64,000 nt of DNA, taken from Luteimonas salinisoli. Its GTDB lineage: Bacteria > Pseudomonadota > Gammaproteobacteria > Xanthomonadales > Xanthomonadaceae. This document shows positions 35,984-45,311 of the stretch, piece by piece (position 1 is the stretch's first letter; the number at the start of each line of letters is the position of its first letter). The notes under the pieces were generated by a model, which ran no database searches, was not told where the DNA came from, and saw only the letters and a program-made list of their open reading frames with translations. Both the position numbers and the translations under genes were made by a program. The DNA lies in the NCBI RefSeq assembly GCF_013425525.1, contig NZ_JACCKA010000072.1, positions 25,670-89,669 of the forward strand, given 5' to 3'.

Positions 35984-36054
35984 CTAGACTGCAGCTGCGA
36001 TCAAAGGCGCGGCGAGGAAGATCTGGCGCCGCTGCGCGCCGTCGGCATCCGGCC

Positions 36055-36483
36055 CTAGAACGTCACCTTCACCGAGGCGGCGCTGCGCTCGGCCTCGCCG
36101 TGATACACCGCCTCGATGTTGTTGCCGTCCGGATCGAGCACGAACGCGGCGTAGTAGCCCGGATGGTAAGGGCGCTCGCCCGGGGCGCCGTTGTCGGAAC
36201 CGCCGTTGGCGAGCGCGGCCCGGTGGAAGGCCTCCACCATTGCCCGATCGCGCGCCTGGAAGGCCAGATGATGGCGACCGGTGAGCTCGCCCCGCGCGGC
36301 CTCGCTGTCGGCCGTGGACACGAACAGCTCGTCGGCCCAGAAGTAGCCCTGGCCGGTGCCGCCCATCGGCACGTCCAGCGCCTCCAGCACCGCTGTGTAG
36401 AACGCCTGGCTGGCGGGCAGGTCGCGCACGATCAGCTGCAGGTGGTCGATCAGACGGCCGCGGTGGATTTCCTGGGTTTCCAT
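36055..36483 (-). CDS. VOC-family (glyoxalase/dioxygenase-like) protein
   Basis: 142 residues. Likely metal ligands of the vicinal-oxygen-chelate fold are His in RLIDHLQLIV, His in GRHHLAFQA and Glu in NNIEAVYHG; FVLDPDGNNIEAVY is the classic signature. A GGGAGC site precedes the ATG at 36483. Such single-domain members include fosfomycin/bleomycin resistance-type and glyoxalase-like enzymes; which one this is cannot be told. It is a single gene downstream of glutaminase on the same strand (160 bases). Confidence 0.85.
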   Translation of the reverse strand: METQEIHRGRLIDHLQLIVRDLPASQAFYTAVLEALDVPMGGTGQGYFWADELFVSTADSEAARGELTGRHHLAFQARDRAMVEAFHRAALANGGSDNGAPGERPYHPGYYAAFVLDPDGNNIEAVYHGEAERSAASVKVTF

Positions 36484-36641
36484 GGCTGCTCCCGGTGGTG
36501 ATCGGAGGCGCCTAGCCTGCCAGAAGCCGGCCGGCATAGGCAGCGCCGCCCGACGGATCCGGCGGACCATCTGCGCCGGCCGGCGCCGGGCATGCCCCGG
36601 GACCCGCGTGCGCGGCAGCGCCTGCCCGCGCCCGCCGCGCA

Positions 36642-37595
36642 TCAGAACACCGACAACCCGGTCATTCGGGTGAAGCGATGCAGCGCGTAGCCGCCTAGCA
36701 GCGAGTTCCCCTTCTCGTCGAGCGCGGGCGACCACACGCACAGACTCATCACGCTGGGTACCACCGCGAGGATGCCGCCGCCCACCCCGCTCTTGGCCGG
36801 CAATCCGACGTGGAAGGCGAAATCCCCGGCGGCATCGTAGGTGCCGCAGGTCAGCATGATGGCGTTGATGCGCGTCGCCTGCTCCTCGCTGGTCACCCGC
36901 TTGCCGGAAGCCTGGCAGCGTCCGTCCGCCGCCAGGAACTGCGCGCTGCGCGCCAGGTCGACGCAGTTCATGCGCAGCGCGCATTGCAGATAGTAGAAAT
37001 CGAGCACCGCGTCGACGTCGTTCTCGATATTGTCGAAGCTGCGGATGAAGTTCGCCAGCGCCACGTTGCGATATCCGCTGCGCCGCTCGGACTCCCAGAT
37101 CTCATCGTCGCGGCCGACCTCGGGGTTGCCCGAGCGCCCGCGCATGAAATGCAGCAGCGCGCCCTCGGGCTGGTCGTAGTGGGACAGGATGACGTCGGCC
37201 ACCACCATCGCGCCGGCGTTGATGAACGGATTGCGCGGGATGCCCTTCTCGTGCTCGAGCTGGATCAGCGAGTTGAACGGGTCGCCCGACGGCTCGCGGC
37301 CCAGGCGCTTCCACAGGTCGTCGCCTACCGCCTCCAGGCCCAGGGTCAGGGTATGCACCTTGGAGATGCTCTGGATCGAGAATGGTTCCCGGGCATCGCC
37401 CACCGCGTGCACCTCCCCATCCAGGGTGACCAGCGCCATGCCGAAGCGTTCCTTGGGCACGCAGGCCAGCGCCGGGATGTAGTCCGCCACCTCGCCCTCG
37501 CCGAAGCGCTGGCGCACCTCCTCGTCGATGGTGCCCAGGATGTCGGGCAGGTCGTGGCGGCTGAGGTCGTGGGGGTTCTGCGGTGGCTTGCGCAT
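36642..37595 (-). CDS. glsA: Glutaminase A
   Basis: 317 residues, the normal size for bacterial glutaminase (L-glutamine to L-glutamate plus ammonia). The beta-lactamase-like fold is shown by QSISKVHTL (Ser-xx-Lys catalytic pair), NPFINAGAMVVAD, YxxQCAL (YYLQCALRMNC), LTCGTYDAAGDFAF and KSGVGGGI motifs, all typical of GlsA. The protein is cytosolic. Single-gene unit, with a 200-base gap upstream to the epimerase gene. Confidence 0.94.
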   Translation of the reverse strand: MRKPPQNPHDLSRHDLPDILGTIDEEVRQRFGEGEVADYIPALACVPKERFGMALVTLDGEVHAVGDAREPFSIQSISKVHTLTLGLEAVGDDLWKRLGREPSGDPFNSLIQLEHEKGIPRNPFINAGAMVVADVILSHYDQPEGALLHFMRGRSGNPEVGRDDEIWESERRSGYRNVALANFIRSFDNIENDVDAVLDFYYLQCALRMNCVDLARSAQFLAADGRCQASGKRVTSEEQATRINAIMLTCGTYDAAGDFAFHVGLPAKSGVGGGILAVVPSVMSLCVWSPALDEKGNSLLGGYALHRFTRMTGLSVF

Positions 37596-37795
37596 GGCTG
37601 GCCCGATCGACGGCGTGGCGGCCAGTGTGCACGCCGCGGCGTCAACCCCAGGTCAGGCCGCAGCAACCGCGGCCGGCAGCTCTCGATGCGAGCGCCTGGC
37701 GATGCCAACGCCGTTCCCGACCGCGATGGCTCCGCAATCCGCGGCGGCGCATGCGACTTGCGCCGTTCGAACCGCGAGCGGACGGCAGCCGGCGC

Positions 37796-38953
37796 CTACC
37801 CGGCGGCCTGCCGATGGCCTTGCCAGGCCCGCAGCAACTCGGTCTCGCGCTCGCGGCTCATGCCGGCACGCTGTTCGGCCTGGCGTTCGGCCGGCAGGCC
37901 GCCGAGCCACGCGAGCAGGTCGGCCACGGTGGTCGCCAACGGACGGAAGGAGAGGCCGGCGGCGATCGCCCGCGTGTTGTCGACCTGGCCGTAGCCGCCG
38001 TATTCGTGCGCGGCCGGGAACCAGACCGGCAACTCGCCGCCGAAACCGACCTCGCGTGCTGCGAGGAATTCGGCCGGCACATGGGTGAAGCGTACCGGGC
38101 CGCCGGTCACCGCGTGGATGCCGTGCACCATCGCGTCGGTGGACATGCGGTAGTCGGGGCCGACCGCGTTGAAGGTGCCGGTGGTGCCGTTCTCGGCCAG
38201 TCGGATCATCCATTCGGCCAGGTCGCGTCCGTCGATGATCTGCACCGGGTCGCTGCCGTCGCCTGGCACCAGTACCTCGCCGCCGGCGGCGATGCGCCGC
38301 GGCCAGTAGCTGAAACGGTCGGTCTCGTCGCGCGGGCCGACGATGTAGCCGGGACGCACGATCGTGGCGCGCTCGCCGAACCGGCGGCGCGCCTCGGCCT
38401 CGCTCAGCGCCTTGAGCGGACCGTAGAGGCTCATGTCGGCGCGCAGGCTTTCCATGGTCTCGGCCATGGCATCGGCGCCGCGGTAGTCGGCCAGCGCGGC
38501 GTCCTCGTCGATACCCGGGCGCGAGCCGTCCGCATAGACCGAGATCGTCGAGATGAAGAGGTACTGGCCCACCTTGCCCTGCAGTACGTCGGCGGCGTCG
38601 CGCACCCAGAACGGCAGACTGGTCGGGTTGTCGATGCACACGTCCCACTCGCGCCCTTCCAGCGCTCCCAGCTCGCCCTTGTTCCGGTCGCCGTGCAGCT
38701 GTTCCACTTCGCCCGGCCATTCCGGCGACGGCCGCGATCCGCGGTTGAACAGCGTGACCCGATGCCCGCGCGCCAGCGCGTAGTCGACCTGGAACGGCCC
38801 GGTGAAGCCGGTACCGCCCAGGATCAGGATGCGCAGCGGCCGCGCCGCCCGTTCCACCCTTGGGGTCGCGGCGCGAGCGGCGGCGGCGGGGAACGCGGCG
38901 GCGGCGGCGGCGAGCGCGCCGAGCTTGAACAGGTCGCGGCGGGTCGTGGGCAT
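37796..38953 (-). CDS. Tat-exported NAD-dependent epimerase/dehydratase-like protein
   Basis: 385 residues. The N-terminus MPTTRRDLFKLGALAAAAAA is a twin-arginine signal (TRRDLFK followed by a hydrophobic run), so it is folded and exported with its cofactor. A Rossmann domain follows: ILGGTGFTGP (about 42-51), ISTISVYADG, and an active-site YGPLKALSE (Tyr-xxx-Lys). Extended SDR family, distantly like isoflavone-reductase/epimerase-type proteins; the substrate is unknown. GAGGAA precedes the ATG at 38953. Exported NAD(P)-dependent proteins are uncommon. Confidence 0.82.
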   Translation of the reverse strand: MPTTRRDLFKLGALAAAAAAFPAAAARAATPRVERAARPLRILILGGTGFTGPFQVDYALARGHRVTLFNRGSRPSPEWPGEVEQLHGDRNKGELGALEGREWDVCIDNPTSLPFWVRDAADVLQGKVGQYLFISTISVYADGSRPGIDEDAALADYRGADAMAETMESLRADMSLYGPLKALSEAEARRRFGERATIVRPGYIVGPRDETDRFSYWPRRIAAGGEVLVPGDGSDPVQIIDGRDLAEWMIRLAENGTTGTFNAVGPDYRMSTDAMVHGIHAVTGGPVRFTHVPAEFLAAREVGFGGELPVWFPAAHEYGGYGQVDNTRAIAAGLSFRPLATTVADLLAWLGGLPAERQAEQRAGMSRERETELLRAWQGHRQAAG

Positions 38954-39060
38954 TGCGGCATTCCTCGATGGCGGGAAGTCCCAGCCATCGATTGTGGGCA
39001 TGTCCGCCGGCTCCTGGCCCGTGACGAAAGTGGGGGGGTCTGGGGCGCCGGCTTTGGCCC

Positions 39061-39480
39061 TCAGGCCGGGACCGGCGGCGCCGGGCGCGTCGCGCGCAGG
39101 CCGAACCAGCCCAGCTCGGCGAAGACCAGCACCACCAGCGCCTGCGCGGAGACGAAGGCGATGCCGAGCGGGCTAGGCTGCCAGGTGCCGCCGAACGCCA
39201 CCCAGGCGCTGCCGGCCACCCAGGCCAGGTTGATCGCCACCACCGCGGCCATGGCGCCGCGCGGCACCGTGGGGCGTCGGGACAGCGCGAGGAGCCAGAG
39301 CACGAACGGCACGCAGATCAGGCCGGCGGTGCGCTGCAGCCCCGCGGGCAGCTGCAGCAGCGGCGCCAGCAGATCGGCCGCGGCGAGCAGCAGCAAGGCG
39401 GTCGCGCCGGTGGCGAGAGCATCGACGAGCAGCAGACGGGGCGGGAACTTCGGATCGGCGAAAATGCGCTGCAGGGACAT
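39061..39480 (-). CDS. Four-helix membrane protein
   Basis: 139 residues from the ATG at 39480 (AGGAGC upstream). Four hydrophobic segments at about 13-35, 45-65, 72-92 and 100-122. The first part of the sequence is MSLQRIFADPKFPPRLLLVD. No family recognised with certainty. It is divergent from the HTH regulator at 39592, and a palindromic site lies between them, so the regulator probably controls it. Confidence 0.7.
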   Translation of the reverse strand: MSLQRIFADPKFPPRLLLVDALATGATALLLLAAADLLAPLLQLPAGLQRTAGLICVPFVLWLLALSRRPTVPRGAMAAVVAINLAWVAGSAWVAFGGTWQPSPLGIAFVSAQALVVLVFAELGWFGLRATRPAPPVPA

Positions 39481-39537
39481 CGCTGGGCTCCTCTGGTCGG
39501 GGTTGGAAGGATGCTGCGCCGCCGCGGTCCCGTGCGC

Positions 39538-39556
39538 CATTACCTGCGAAGTAATG
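39538..39556. promoter_or_regulatory. Palindromic operator CATTAC-N7-GTAATG
   Basis: A 19-base site with perfect 6-base arms (39538-39543 and 39551-39556), 36 bases upstream of the HTH gene start and 58 bases upstream of the divergent membrane-protein gene start. AT-rich arms in G+C-rich DNA, at the shared promoter, fit binding by the adjacent helix-turn-helix regulator. Confidence 0.6.
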
Positions 39557-39591
39557 ACTCATGCACGCGCCGATCCGCTATCGTCGCAGCT

Positions 39592-40431
39592 ATGACTCCG
39601 CCCGCCTCCGTACAGCGTCCGGTGGGAGAGCAGCTGCGCCACTGGCGCCGCCGCCGGCTGCTCTCCCAGGAAGACCTCGCCGGCCTGGCCGGCATCTCGT
39701 CGCGCCACCTGAGCTTCATGGAGACCGGGCGTTCGGTTCCCAGCCGCGCGATGCTGCTGCGCCTGTCCGATCGCCTGGACGTGCCGCTGCGCGATCGCAA
39801 CCGCCTGTTCACCGCGGCCGGCTACGCACCGGTCTATGGCGAGCGTGCGCTCGACGATTCCGGGCTGGAGGCGGCACGGCGTACCATCGACCGGCTGCTG
39901 CGCGGCCACGAGCCCTATCCGGCGCTGGCGGTCGACCGCCACTGGCAGATGCAGGCGGCCAACCGCGCGCTGGCGCCCTTCCTCCGGGGCGTGGCGCCGG
40001 AGCTGCTGGTACCGCCGGTCAACGTCCTGCGCCTGAGCCTGCATCCCGAGGGGGTGGCGCCGCGCATCGTCAACCTGGGCCAATGGCGCGCTCACCTCCT
40101 CGATCGGCTGCGCAGGCAGGTGGAGGCCTCCGGGGACGACGTGCTCGACGCGCTGCTGCAGGAACTCCTCGGCTATCCCGCACCGGAACACGACGAGACC
40201 CCGGATCCGGCCGCCATCGCCGTGCCCATGCGCCTGCGCAGCGAGGTCGGCGAGCTGTCCTTCCTCAGCACCACCACGGTGTTCGGCACCCCGGTGGAGG
40301 TAACCCTGTCGGAACTGGCGATCGAATCGTTCTTCCCCGCCGACGCGAAGACGGCGAAGGTGATGCGCGCGATGTCGCTGGTGGGGCGGGTCATGCGGTT
40401 CCGGCTGCCGCTGCCGCAACGCCGCTCCTGA
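39592..40431 (+). CDS. HTH regulator with MmyB-type ligand domain
   Basis: 279 residues. An Xre-type helix-turn-helix (about 8-62: LRHWRRRRLLSQEDLAGLAG, ISSRHLSFMETGR) is followed by a MmyB/MLTR-like PAS-type domain (about 100-265) with RHWQMQAANRAL (the family has W-V-ANRA), which binds a fatty-acid-like or other small ligand in relatives. It is divergent from a four-helix membrane protein, and the CATTAC/GTAATG palindrome between them is the obvious operator. Probably a repressor released by a small lipophilic molecule. Confidence 0.86.
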   Translation: MTPPASVQRPVGEQLRHWRRRRLLSQEDLAGLAGISSRHLSFMETGRSVPSRAMLLRLSDRLDVPLRDRNRLFTAAGYAPVYGERALDDSGLEAARRTIDRLLRGHEPYPALAVDRHWQMQAANRALAPFLRGVAPELLVPPVNVLRLSLHPEGVAPRIVNLGQWRAHLLDRLRRQVEASGDDVLDALLQELLGYPAPEHDETPDPAAIAVPMRLRSEVGELSFLSTTTVFGTPVEVTLSELAIESFFPADAKTAKVMRAMSLVGRVMRFRLPLPQRRS

Positions 40432-40596
40432 AGCGTGCGACCGGCCCCGGATGGGCCCGCCCCCCAGACGGACCATCACCGAACCACTGGGCGACGGCCT
40501 GCAGGCGCTCGGCAGGGCGCCGGGCCTCGGCCGAGCCCATGCCGCGATTGTTCCGCAGCCGTCCCGCCTGCCTCGCGATGCCGGTGTCGGCACCTG

Positions 40597-41433
40597 CTAT
40601 CCGGCGCTCGCCACCGTCCGCTTTTCCCGCAGCCGCAACGCGATCGCTTCGCGCAGGCCCGGCCCTGGCGGCACGCGCAGGTCGAACTCGCGGCGCAGCA
40701 CGTCGACGACCGCGTCGGCATCGGCGAGTTCGCGGCGCTCGCTGCGGGCGCCGACCCGGTGGACGCTGTAGCGGCCGTTCAGCAGCACCTTGCGGATGCC
40801 CGGCCCGGTGCGCGCCGCGCGCAGGTGGCCCAGGAAGGGCGAGTCGGGATGCGTGGACACGTACCAGTTGCCGACCTCGCAGTCGATGGCGGCCTGCGGC
40901 TGCAAGTCGAAGCGGTACAGCGCGCGCCATTCGCCCGCCACCCGCGCATCGAGGGCGTATTCGCCATCGCGGCGGGCGAGCCGATAGGTCTCGTGCGGGG
41001 TCGGCTGTTCCTCGCGGCTGTCCAGCAGCAGCGGCGCGGTCGGCACCATGCCGCCGAAACCGACGTCGACCAGATGCCGCACGCCATCGATGGGCACCAG
41101 CAGCGCCAGGTGGGTGCGGGCCCCGGGGACATCGCCTTCGATCACGCGCGCGGCGAGCGCCCGGGCGTCATAGCCCAAATGCTGCAGCAGGGCCAGGAAC
41201 AGACCGTTGAGTTCGTAGCAGTAGCCGCCGCGCCCGTCATGGAGCAGCTTGCGCTCCAGCGCGGGCAGGTCCAGCGGTACCGGCGCGCGCAGCAGCGTGG
41301 CCAGCGTCTCGAACGGGAAGGCGGCGGTATGGCGCAACTGCAGGTCGCGCAGGGTTTCCAACGTGGGCGGCGGCGGCCGGCGGTAGCCTAGGCGCTGCAG
41401 ATAGGTGACGGTGTCGCGCAGCATCGAGACCAT
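40597..41433 (-). CDS. Arylamine N-acetyltransferase (first copy)
   Basis: 278 residues. The catalytic triad of NAT enzymes is visible: Cys in GRGGYCYELNG (about 70), His in ARTHLALLV (about 108) and Asp in LVDVGFGG (about 123). The enzyme moves an acetyl group from acetyl-CoA to arylamine or arylhydrazine nitrogen, or makes amide bonds in secondary metabolism. GAGGG precedes the ATG at 41433. A second, more divergent NAT gene lies at 60219-61199. Confidence 0.9.
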   Translation of the reverse strand: MVSMLRDTVTYLQRLGYRRPPPPTLETLRDLQLRHTAAFPFETLATLLRAPVPLDLPALERKLLHDGRGGYCYELNGLFLALLQHLGYDARALAARVIEGDVPGARTHLALLVPIDGVRHLVDVGFGGMVPTAPLLLDSREEQPTPHETYRLARRDGEYALDARVAGEWRALYRFDLQPQAAIDCEVGNWYVSTHPDSPFLGHLRAARTGPGIRKVLLNGRYSVHRVGARSERRELADADAVVDVLRREFDLRVPPGPGLREAIALRLREKRTVASAG

Positions 41434-41635
41434 GGGCAAGCACCCTCTTCGATCGGGGGCGCCACTGTGCAACCTGAAGTCGGATTGAGGTCAAGCCTTG
41501 CGCTCGGCCACCCGGCTCCGGGCTGGTGCCGGGGACCGGGAGCGGGACGGATCACGCCTTCCGGCACCGGCGTGCGCAGTGCGCAGTGCGCAGCGCTCCG
41601 GACCGCTGCAGCGGGCGAGCGCTGCAGGCGCCCGA

Positions 41636-42529
41636 TCACCGCTGCCGCAGCCCTCTTTTCTCGAACCAATGGTGCGCGTAGGGATTGTCGTTGTACCGCG
41701 GAATCTCCCGGTAGCCGTTGCGCACGTACATCGCCCGCGCCTCGGCGAGCCCGCGGTTGGTGTCCAGCCGCAGCACGTCGAGGCCGGTCCTGGCGGCATG
41801 CGCCTCCAGCGCCTCGAGGATGCGCTGGCCCACTCCCAGCCCCCGGGCCTCGGGCGCCACCCACATGCGCTTGATCTCGCCGACGCCGGCTCCCTCCGCC
41901 TTGAGCGCGCCGCAACCGATCGGCTGGCCGTCCAGATGCGCCAGCAACAGCAGGCCACGGGGAGGGACGAGCTCTTCGGGGTCGGCTGGAACGCTGCGAG
42001 AGGGATCGAACCCGGTCTCGAAGCGCCGGTCGAGTTCCTGGAAATACGCCTCGAGGCAGGCGCGCGCATCGGCTCCTGCCGGATCGGCCGGCGCGACCGT
42101 CACCGCCGAGGCGCGCAGCAGCCGCTCCAGCTCCGCCATCGCAGCCACCAGGCGCCCGCGCTGCGCATCGCCCAGCGGCGCCAGCAGCGAACCGGCGAAC
42201 TCCTCCGAGCGGCGATCCAGCTCGGCCACTTCCTTCAGCCCCCTGCGCGTCAGCTTCGCACGCCGCACCCGTCGGTCGTCGCGGGCGCGGTCGGAGGTCA
42301 CCAGGCCCTGCCCCTCCAGCGAGCGCAACAGCCGGCTGAGATAACCGGAATCGAGCGACAACCGCGCCCGCAGGTCGCGTACGTCGGCACCGTCGCGGCT
42401 GATCTCGAACAGCACCCTCGCCTCCGCGAGCGGACGGCCGCCTCCGAGATAGCTGTCGCTCAGCACGCCGATCCGCCGCGTCACCGCACGGTTGAAGCTG
42501 CGTACCTGCTGAACCTGGCCGGCATCCAT
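41636..42529 (-). CDS. MarR-GNAT fusion regulator/acetyltransferase
   Basis: 297 residues. Residues about 5-140 form a MarR winged helix (RDLRARLSLDSGYLSRLLRS followed by a typical wing DRARDDRRVRRAKLT); residues about 145-297 are a GNAT acetyltransferase with CoA-loop MWVAPEARGLGVGQRILE. Such fusions are known in many proteobacteria. The target of acetylation is unknown; one protein may both sense a compound and acetylate it. It is 50 bases upstream of and on the same strand as the M13 peptidase stop. Confidence 0.9.
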   Translation of the reverse strand: MDAGQVQQVRSFNRAVTRRIGVLSDSYLGGGRPLAEARVLFEISRDGADVRDLRARLSLDSGYLSRLLRSLEGQGLVTSDRARDDRRVRRAKLTRRGLKEVAELDRRSEEFAGSLLAPLGDAQRGRLVAAMAELERLLRASAVTVAPADPAGADARACLEAYFQELDRRFETGFDPSRSVPADPEELVPPRGLLLLAHLDGQPIGCGALKAEGAGVGEIKRMWVAPEARGLGVGQRILEALEAHAARTGLDVLRLDTNRGLAEARAMYVRNGYREIPRYNDNPYAHHWFEKRGLRQR

Positions 42530-42579
42530 TGCCTGACTTTAGTCCGATAATTGGTCGCGCGCAAGCGCCTCGGCCGGGC

Positions 42580-44697
42580 CTACCAGATGCGGACCCGCTC
42601 CTCGGGCGCGATCCACAGCGGGTCGCCCTCGGCGACGCCGAAGGCGTCGTACCAGGCGTCGATGTTGCGCAGCGGCGCGAAGGCGCGGATGTGGCCGGGC
42701 GAGTGGGTACCGTTGACCAGCTGCTGGCGCAGCGCATCGTCGCGCCACAGCGTGCGCCACACCTGCGCCCAGCCCATGAACAGGCGCTGCTCGCCGGCGA
42801 AGCCGTCGATCACCGGGGCCTGGCCGCCGTCGAGCGAGCGGCGGTAGGCTTCCAGGGCGATGGTCAGCCCGCCCAGGTCGCCGATGTTCTCGCCCATCGC
42901 CACCCGGCTGTTGATGCGCATGCCCGGCAGTTGCGGGAACTCGTAGGCCTCGTACTGGGCGCCGAGCCTGGCCGCCTGCGCCTCGAACTTGGCCGCGTCC
43001 TCAGCGGTCCACCAGTCGCGCAGCAGCCCGGCGCCGTCCGACTTGCGGCCCTGGTCGTCGAAGCCGTGGATGATCTCGTGGCCGATCACACCGCCGATGG
43101 CGCCGTAGTTCACCGCCGGATCCGCGTCCGGGTCGAAGAACGGCGGCTGCAGGATCGCGGCCGGGAACACGATCTCGTTCTTGACCGAGTTGTAGTAGGC
43201 GTTGACGGTCTGCGGGGTCATGCCCCACTCGCCCTTGTCCACCGGCTTGCCGATGCGCACGCGGCGGTAGTCCCACTCGAAGGCGCGGGCGCGCTCGGCG
43301 TTGCCGAACACGTCGCCGTTGGCCAGCTGCAGGCCGCCGTAGTCGCGCCAGGTGTCCGGGTGGCCGATCTTGAGGCCGAAGCCCTGGAGCTTGGAACGGG
43401 CCTCGGCCTTGGTGGCGGGGCTCATCCAGTCGAGCTGCTCCAGGCGCGCGCCCATTGCCGCCTTCACGTTGGCCACCAGCTCATCCATCTTGGCCTTGGC
43501 ATCGGCCGGGAAGTACAGCGCCACGTAGTCGCGGCCCAGCGCCTCGCCCATCGCCGAGGAGGTGTACTCCACCGCGCGCTTCCAGCGCGGACGCTGTTCG
43601 GGCTGGCCGGAGAGGAACTTGCTGCGGAACTCGAACTCGGCGTCCACGAACGCGCCCGAAAGCAGCGGTGCGGCGTTGTCCGCGGTGTGGAAGGCCTGCC
43701 AGGCCTTGAGCGTGGCGAGGTCGGTGTCGGCGAAGATCGCCGCCAGCTTCGGGAACGCGGTGTCCTGGCGGATCACGCCGCGCTCGGCATAGTCCACGCC
43801 GGCCGCTTCCAGGAACGCGCCCCAGGGAAAGCCGGGCGCCGTCGCGTCCAACTCGGCCAGCAGCACCGGGTTGTAGGTCTTGTCGCGGTCGCGGCTCTCG
43901 GCGCGGGTCCAGTGCGCCTCGGCGATGCGGGTCTCCATCGCCATGACGGCGTCGGCGTCGCCGGCGGGATCGTCCCAACCGGCCAGTTCCAGCATCTGAG
44001 CGATGTATTGCACGTAGCGTTCGCGCTGCGGCGCGAACTTCTCGTCCAGGTACATCTCGCGATCGCCCAGGCCGAGGCCCGACTGGCTCATGTAGAGGGT
44101 GTAGAGGTCGGGGTCGCGCTGGTCGTCGGAGACCGCCACGGCGAAGAGGCTGCCACCGAAGCCGGCGTTGCGCCCGCCCATCAGGCGCGCCACGTCCTCC
44201 CTGTCCGCCGCCGTCCGGATGGCGTCCAGGTGCGGCTGCAGCGGCGCGGCGCCCAGCGCCTCCACGGCATCCGCGTCCAGGAAGCCCCGGTAGAGGGCGG
44301 CCAGTTTGACCCGGTCGTCGCCGGCGGCCGGGTCGCCCGGCACGTAGCTATCGGCCAGCTGCCGCACCCGCGCCTCGGACAGGTCGCGCAGCGCCAGGAA
44401 CGAGCCGTACATGGAGCGGTCGGCCGGGATCTCGGTGCTGGCGGCCCAGTTGCCGCTGACGTAGGCGAAGAAGTCCTCGCCCGGCCGGACACCGGTATCC
44501 ATGCCGCCGGTGTCGATGCCCCAGGTGCCGAAGCGCGGCGACGCGATCGCCTCGCCCGCGCCGCCCGCGGCGGCAGGCGCATCGTCGAACAGCATCACCA
44601 CCTGGCAGTCGGTATCCAGGCAGCGGTCGCCGGCGGACGCGGCGGCGGTCATGGCGAGCGCGAGCGCGGTGGCGGCGCAAAGGATGGTCTTCTTCAA
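42580..44697 (-). CDS. pepO: M13-family zinc metallopeptidase
   Basis: 705 residues with a signal peptide (about 1-22, AAASAGD). The neprilysin/PepO family: substrate-binding NAYYN near 513, zinc motif HEIIH (540-544), third zinc ligand in ENIGDLGG near 600, and SPGHIRAFAPLRN near the end. It acts in the periplasm or outside, cutting peptides up to about 40 residues. The last residues are VRIW; bacterial members commonly end in a CxxW-like motif, here without the Cys. It is followed on the same strand by the MarR-GNAT gene. Confidence 0.93.
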   Translation of the reverse strand: MKKTILCAATALALAMTAAASAGDRCLDTDCQVVMLFDDAPAAAGGAGEAIASPRFGTWGIDTGGMDTGVRPGEDFFAYVSGNWAASTEIPADRSMYGSFLALRDLSEARVRQLADSYVPGDPAAGDDRVKLAALYRGFLDADAVEALGAAPLQPHLDAIRTAADREDVARLMGGRNAGFGGSLFAVAVSDDQRDPDLYTLYMSQSGLGLGDREMYLDEKFAPQRERYVQYIAQMLELAGWDDPAGDADAVMAMETRIAEAHWTRAESRDRDKTYNPVLLAELDATAPGFPWGAFLEAAGVDYAERGVIRQDTAFPKLAAIFADTDLATLKAWQAFHTADNAAPLLSGAFVDAEFEFRSKFLSGQPEQRPRWKRAVEYTSSAMGEALGRDYVALYFPADAKAKMDELVANVKAAMGARLEQLDWMSPATKAEARSKLQGFGLKIGHPDTWRDYGGLQLANGDVFGNAERARAFEWDYRRVRIGKPVDKGEWGMTPQTVNAYYNSVKNEIVFPAAILQPPFFDPDADPAVNYGAIGGVIGHEIIHGFDDQGRKSDGAGLLRDWWTAEDAAKFEAQAARLGAQYEAYEFPQLPGMRINSRVAMGENIGDLGGLTIALEAYRRSLDGGQAPVIDGFAGEQRLFMGWAQVWRTLWRDDALRQQLVNGTHSPGHIRAFAPLRNIDAWYDAFGVAEGDPLWIAPEERVRIW

Positions 44698-44822
44698 GGC
44701 TGGATCTCCGGAATGAACGGGCGCCGGTCCGTGGGACGACCGGGCTTTCTACCGCAGATCCCATCGCACCGGGCAGTGCCAAGGGTTGGGGAGACCCGGC
44801 CGGGCGAGACACCGGCCCCGGC

Positions 44823-45311
44823 TCAGACGAAGCCGATCCAGCGGCCGGCCACCAGCGTGGCCGTCCACAGCAGCGCCGACAGGCCCGCCAGCATGCGCAT
44901 GCCTGCCGGCACATCGCCGGGGTTCCGCGGCCACGGGCGCCGGCGCAGCAGGCGGTGCTGCGCGGCGATGTTCGCCAGCGCCAGTGCAAGCAGCACCAGC
45001 TTCCAACGAAATGCCGCGTTGCCGAGGTAGGCGAGCGGCTGGACGCTGAACAGCCATGCGCCGGTGGCGATCGCCAGCGCGAGCCCTGTCGCCGCCACCC
45101 GGACCGCCGATCGCGCCAGGATCGCCAGGCGCTCGTTCGCGCCGGCGAACACCAGGCGCAGATCCAGCGGCAGGATGCTCCCGAGCAGCAGCGCGATGCC
45201 GAGCAGGTGCGCGGCATTGACGAACAGGTAGGCGGTGCCGGAGTCCTGCAGCCAGCGCGCGCCCGGCCAGGCTTCGAGCCAGCCGAGCAGCGCGGCGACG
45301 GACACGCTCAC
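44823..45311 (-). CDS. DUF6644-like membrane protein
   Basis: 162 residues with four membrane helices (about 25-45, 60-80, 90-108, 140-160). The N-terminal part SVSVAALLGWLEAWPGARWL followed by HLLGIALLLGSILPLDLRL fits small membrane proteins that often follow a DUF6152 protein. The start GTG overlaps the DUF6152 stop by GTGA (45308-45311), so the two are translationally coupled. No function is known; two His (AAHLLG and AAQHRL) could be haem ligands, which is speculative. Confidence 0.72.
   Translation of the reverse strand: MSVSVAALLGWLEAWPGARWLQDSGTAYLFVNAAHLLGIALLLGSILPLDLRLVFAGANERLAILARSAVRVAATGLALAIATGAWLFSVQPLAYLGNAAFRWKLVLLALALANIAAQHRLLRRRPWPRNPGDVPAGMRMLAGLSALLWTATLVAGRWIGFV

Noticed and set aside
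42529..45030. Long plus-strand frame over the M13 peptidase
   Set aside because: It is a shadow of the peptidase with Val/Leu/Ala/His-rich sequence and no domain.
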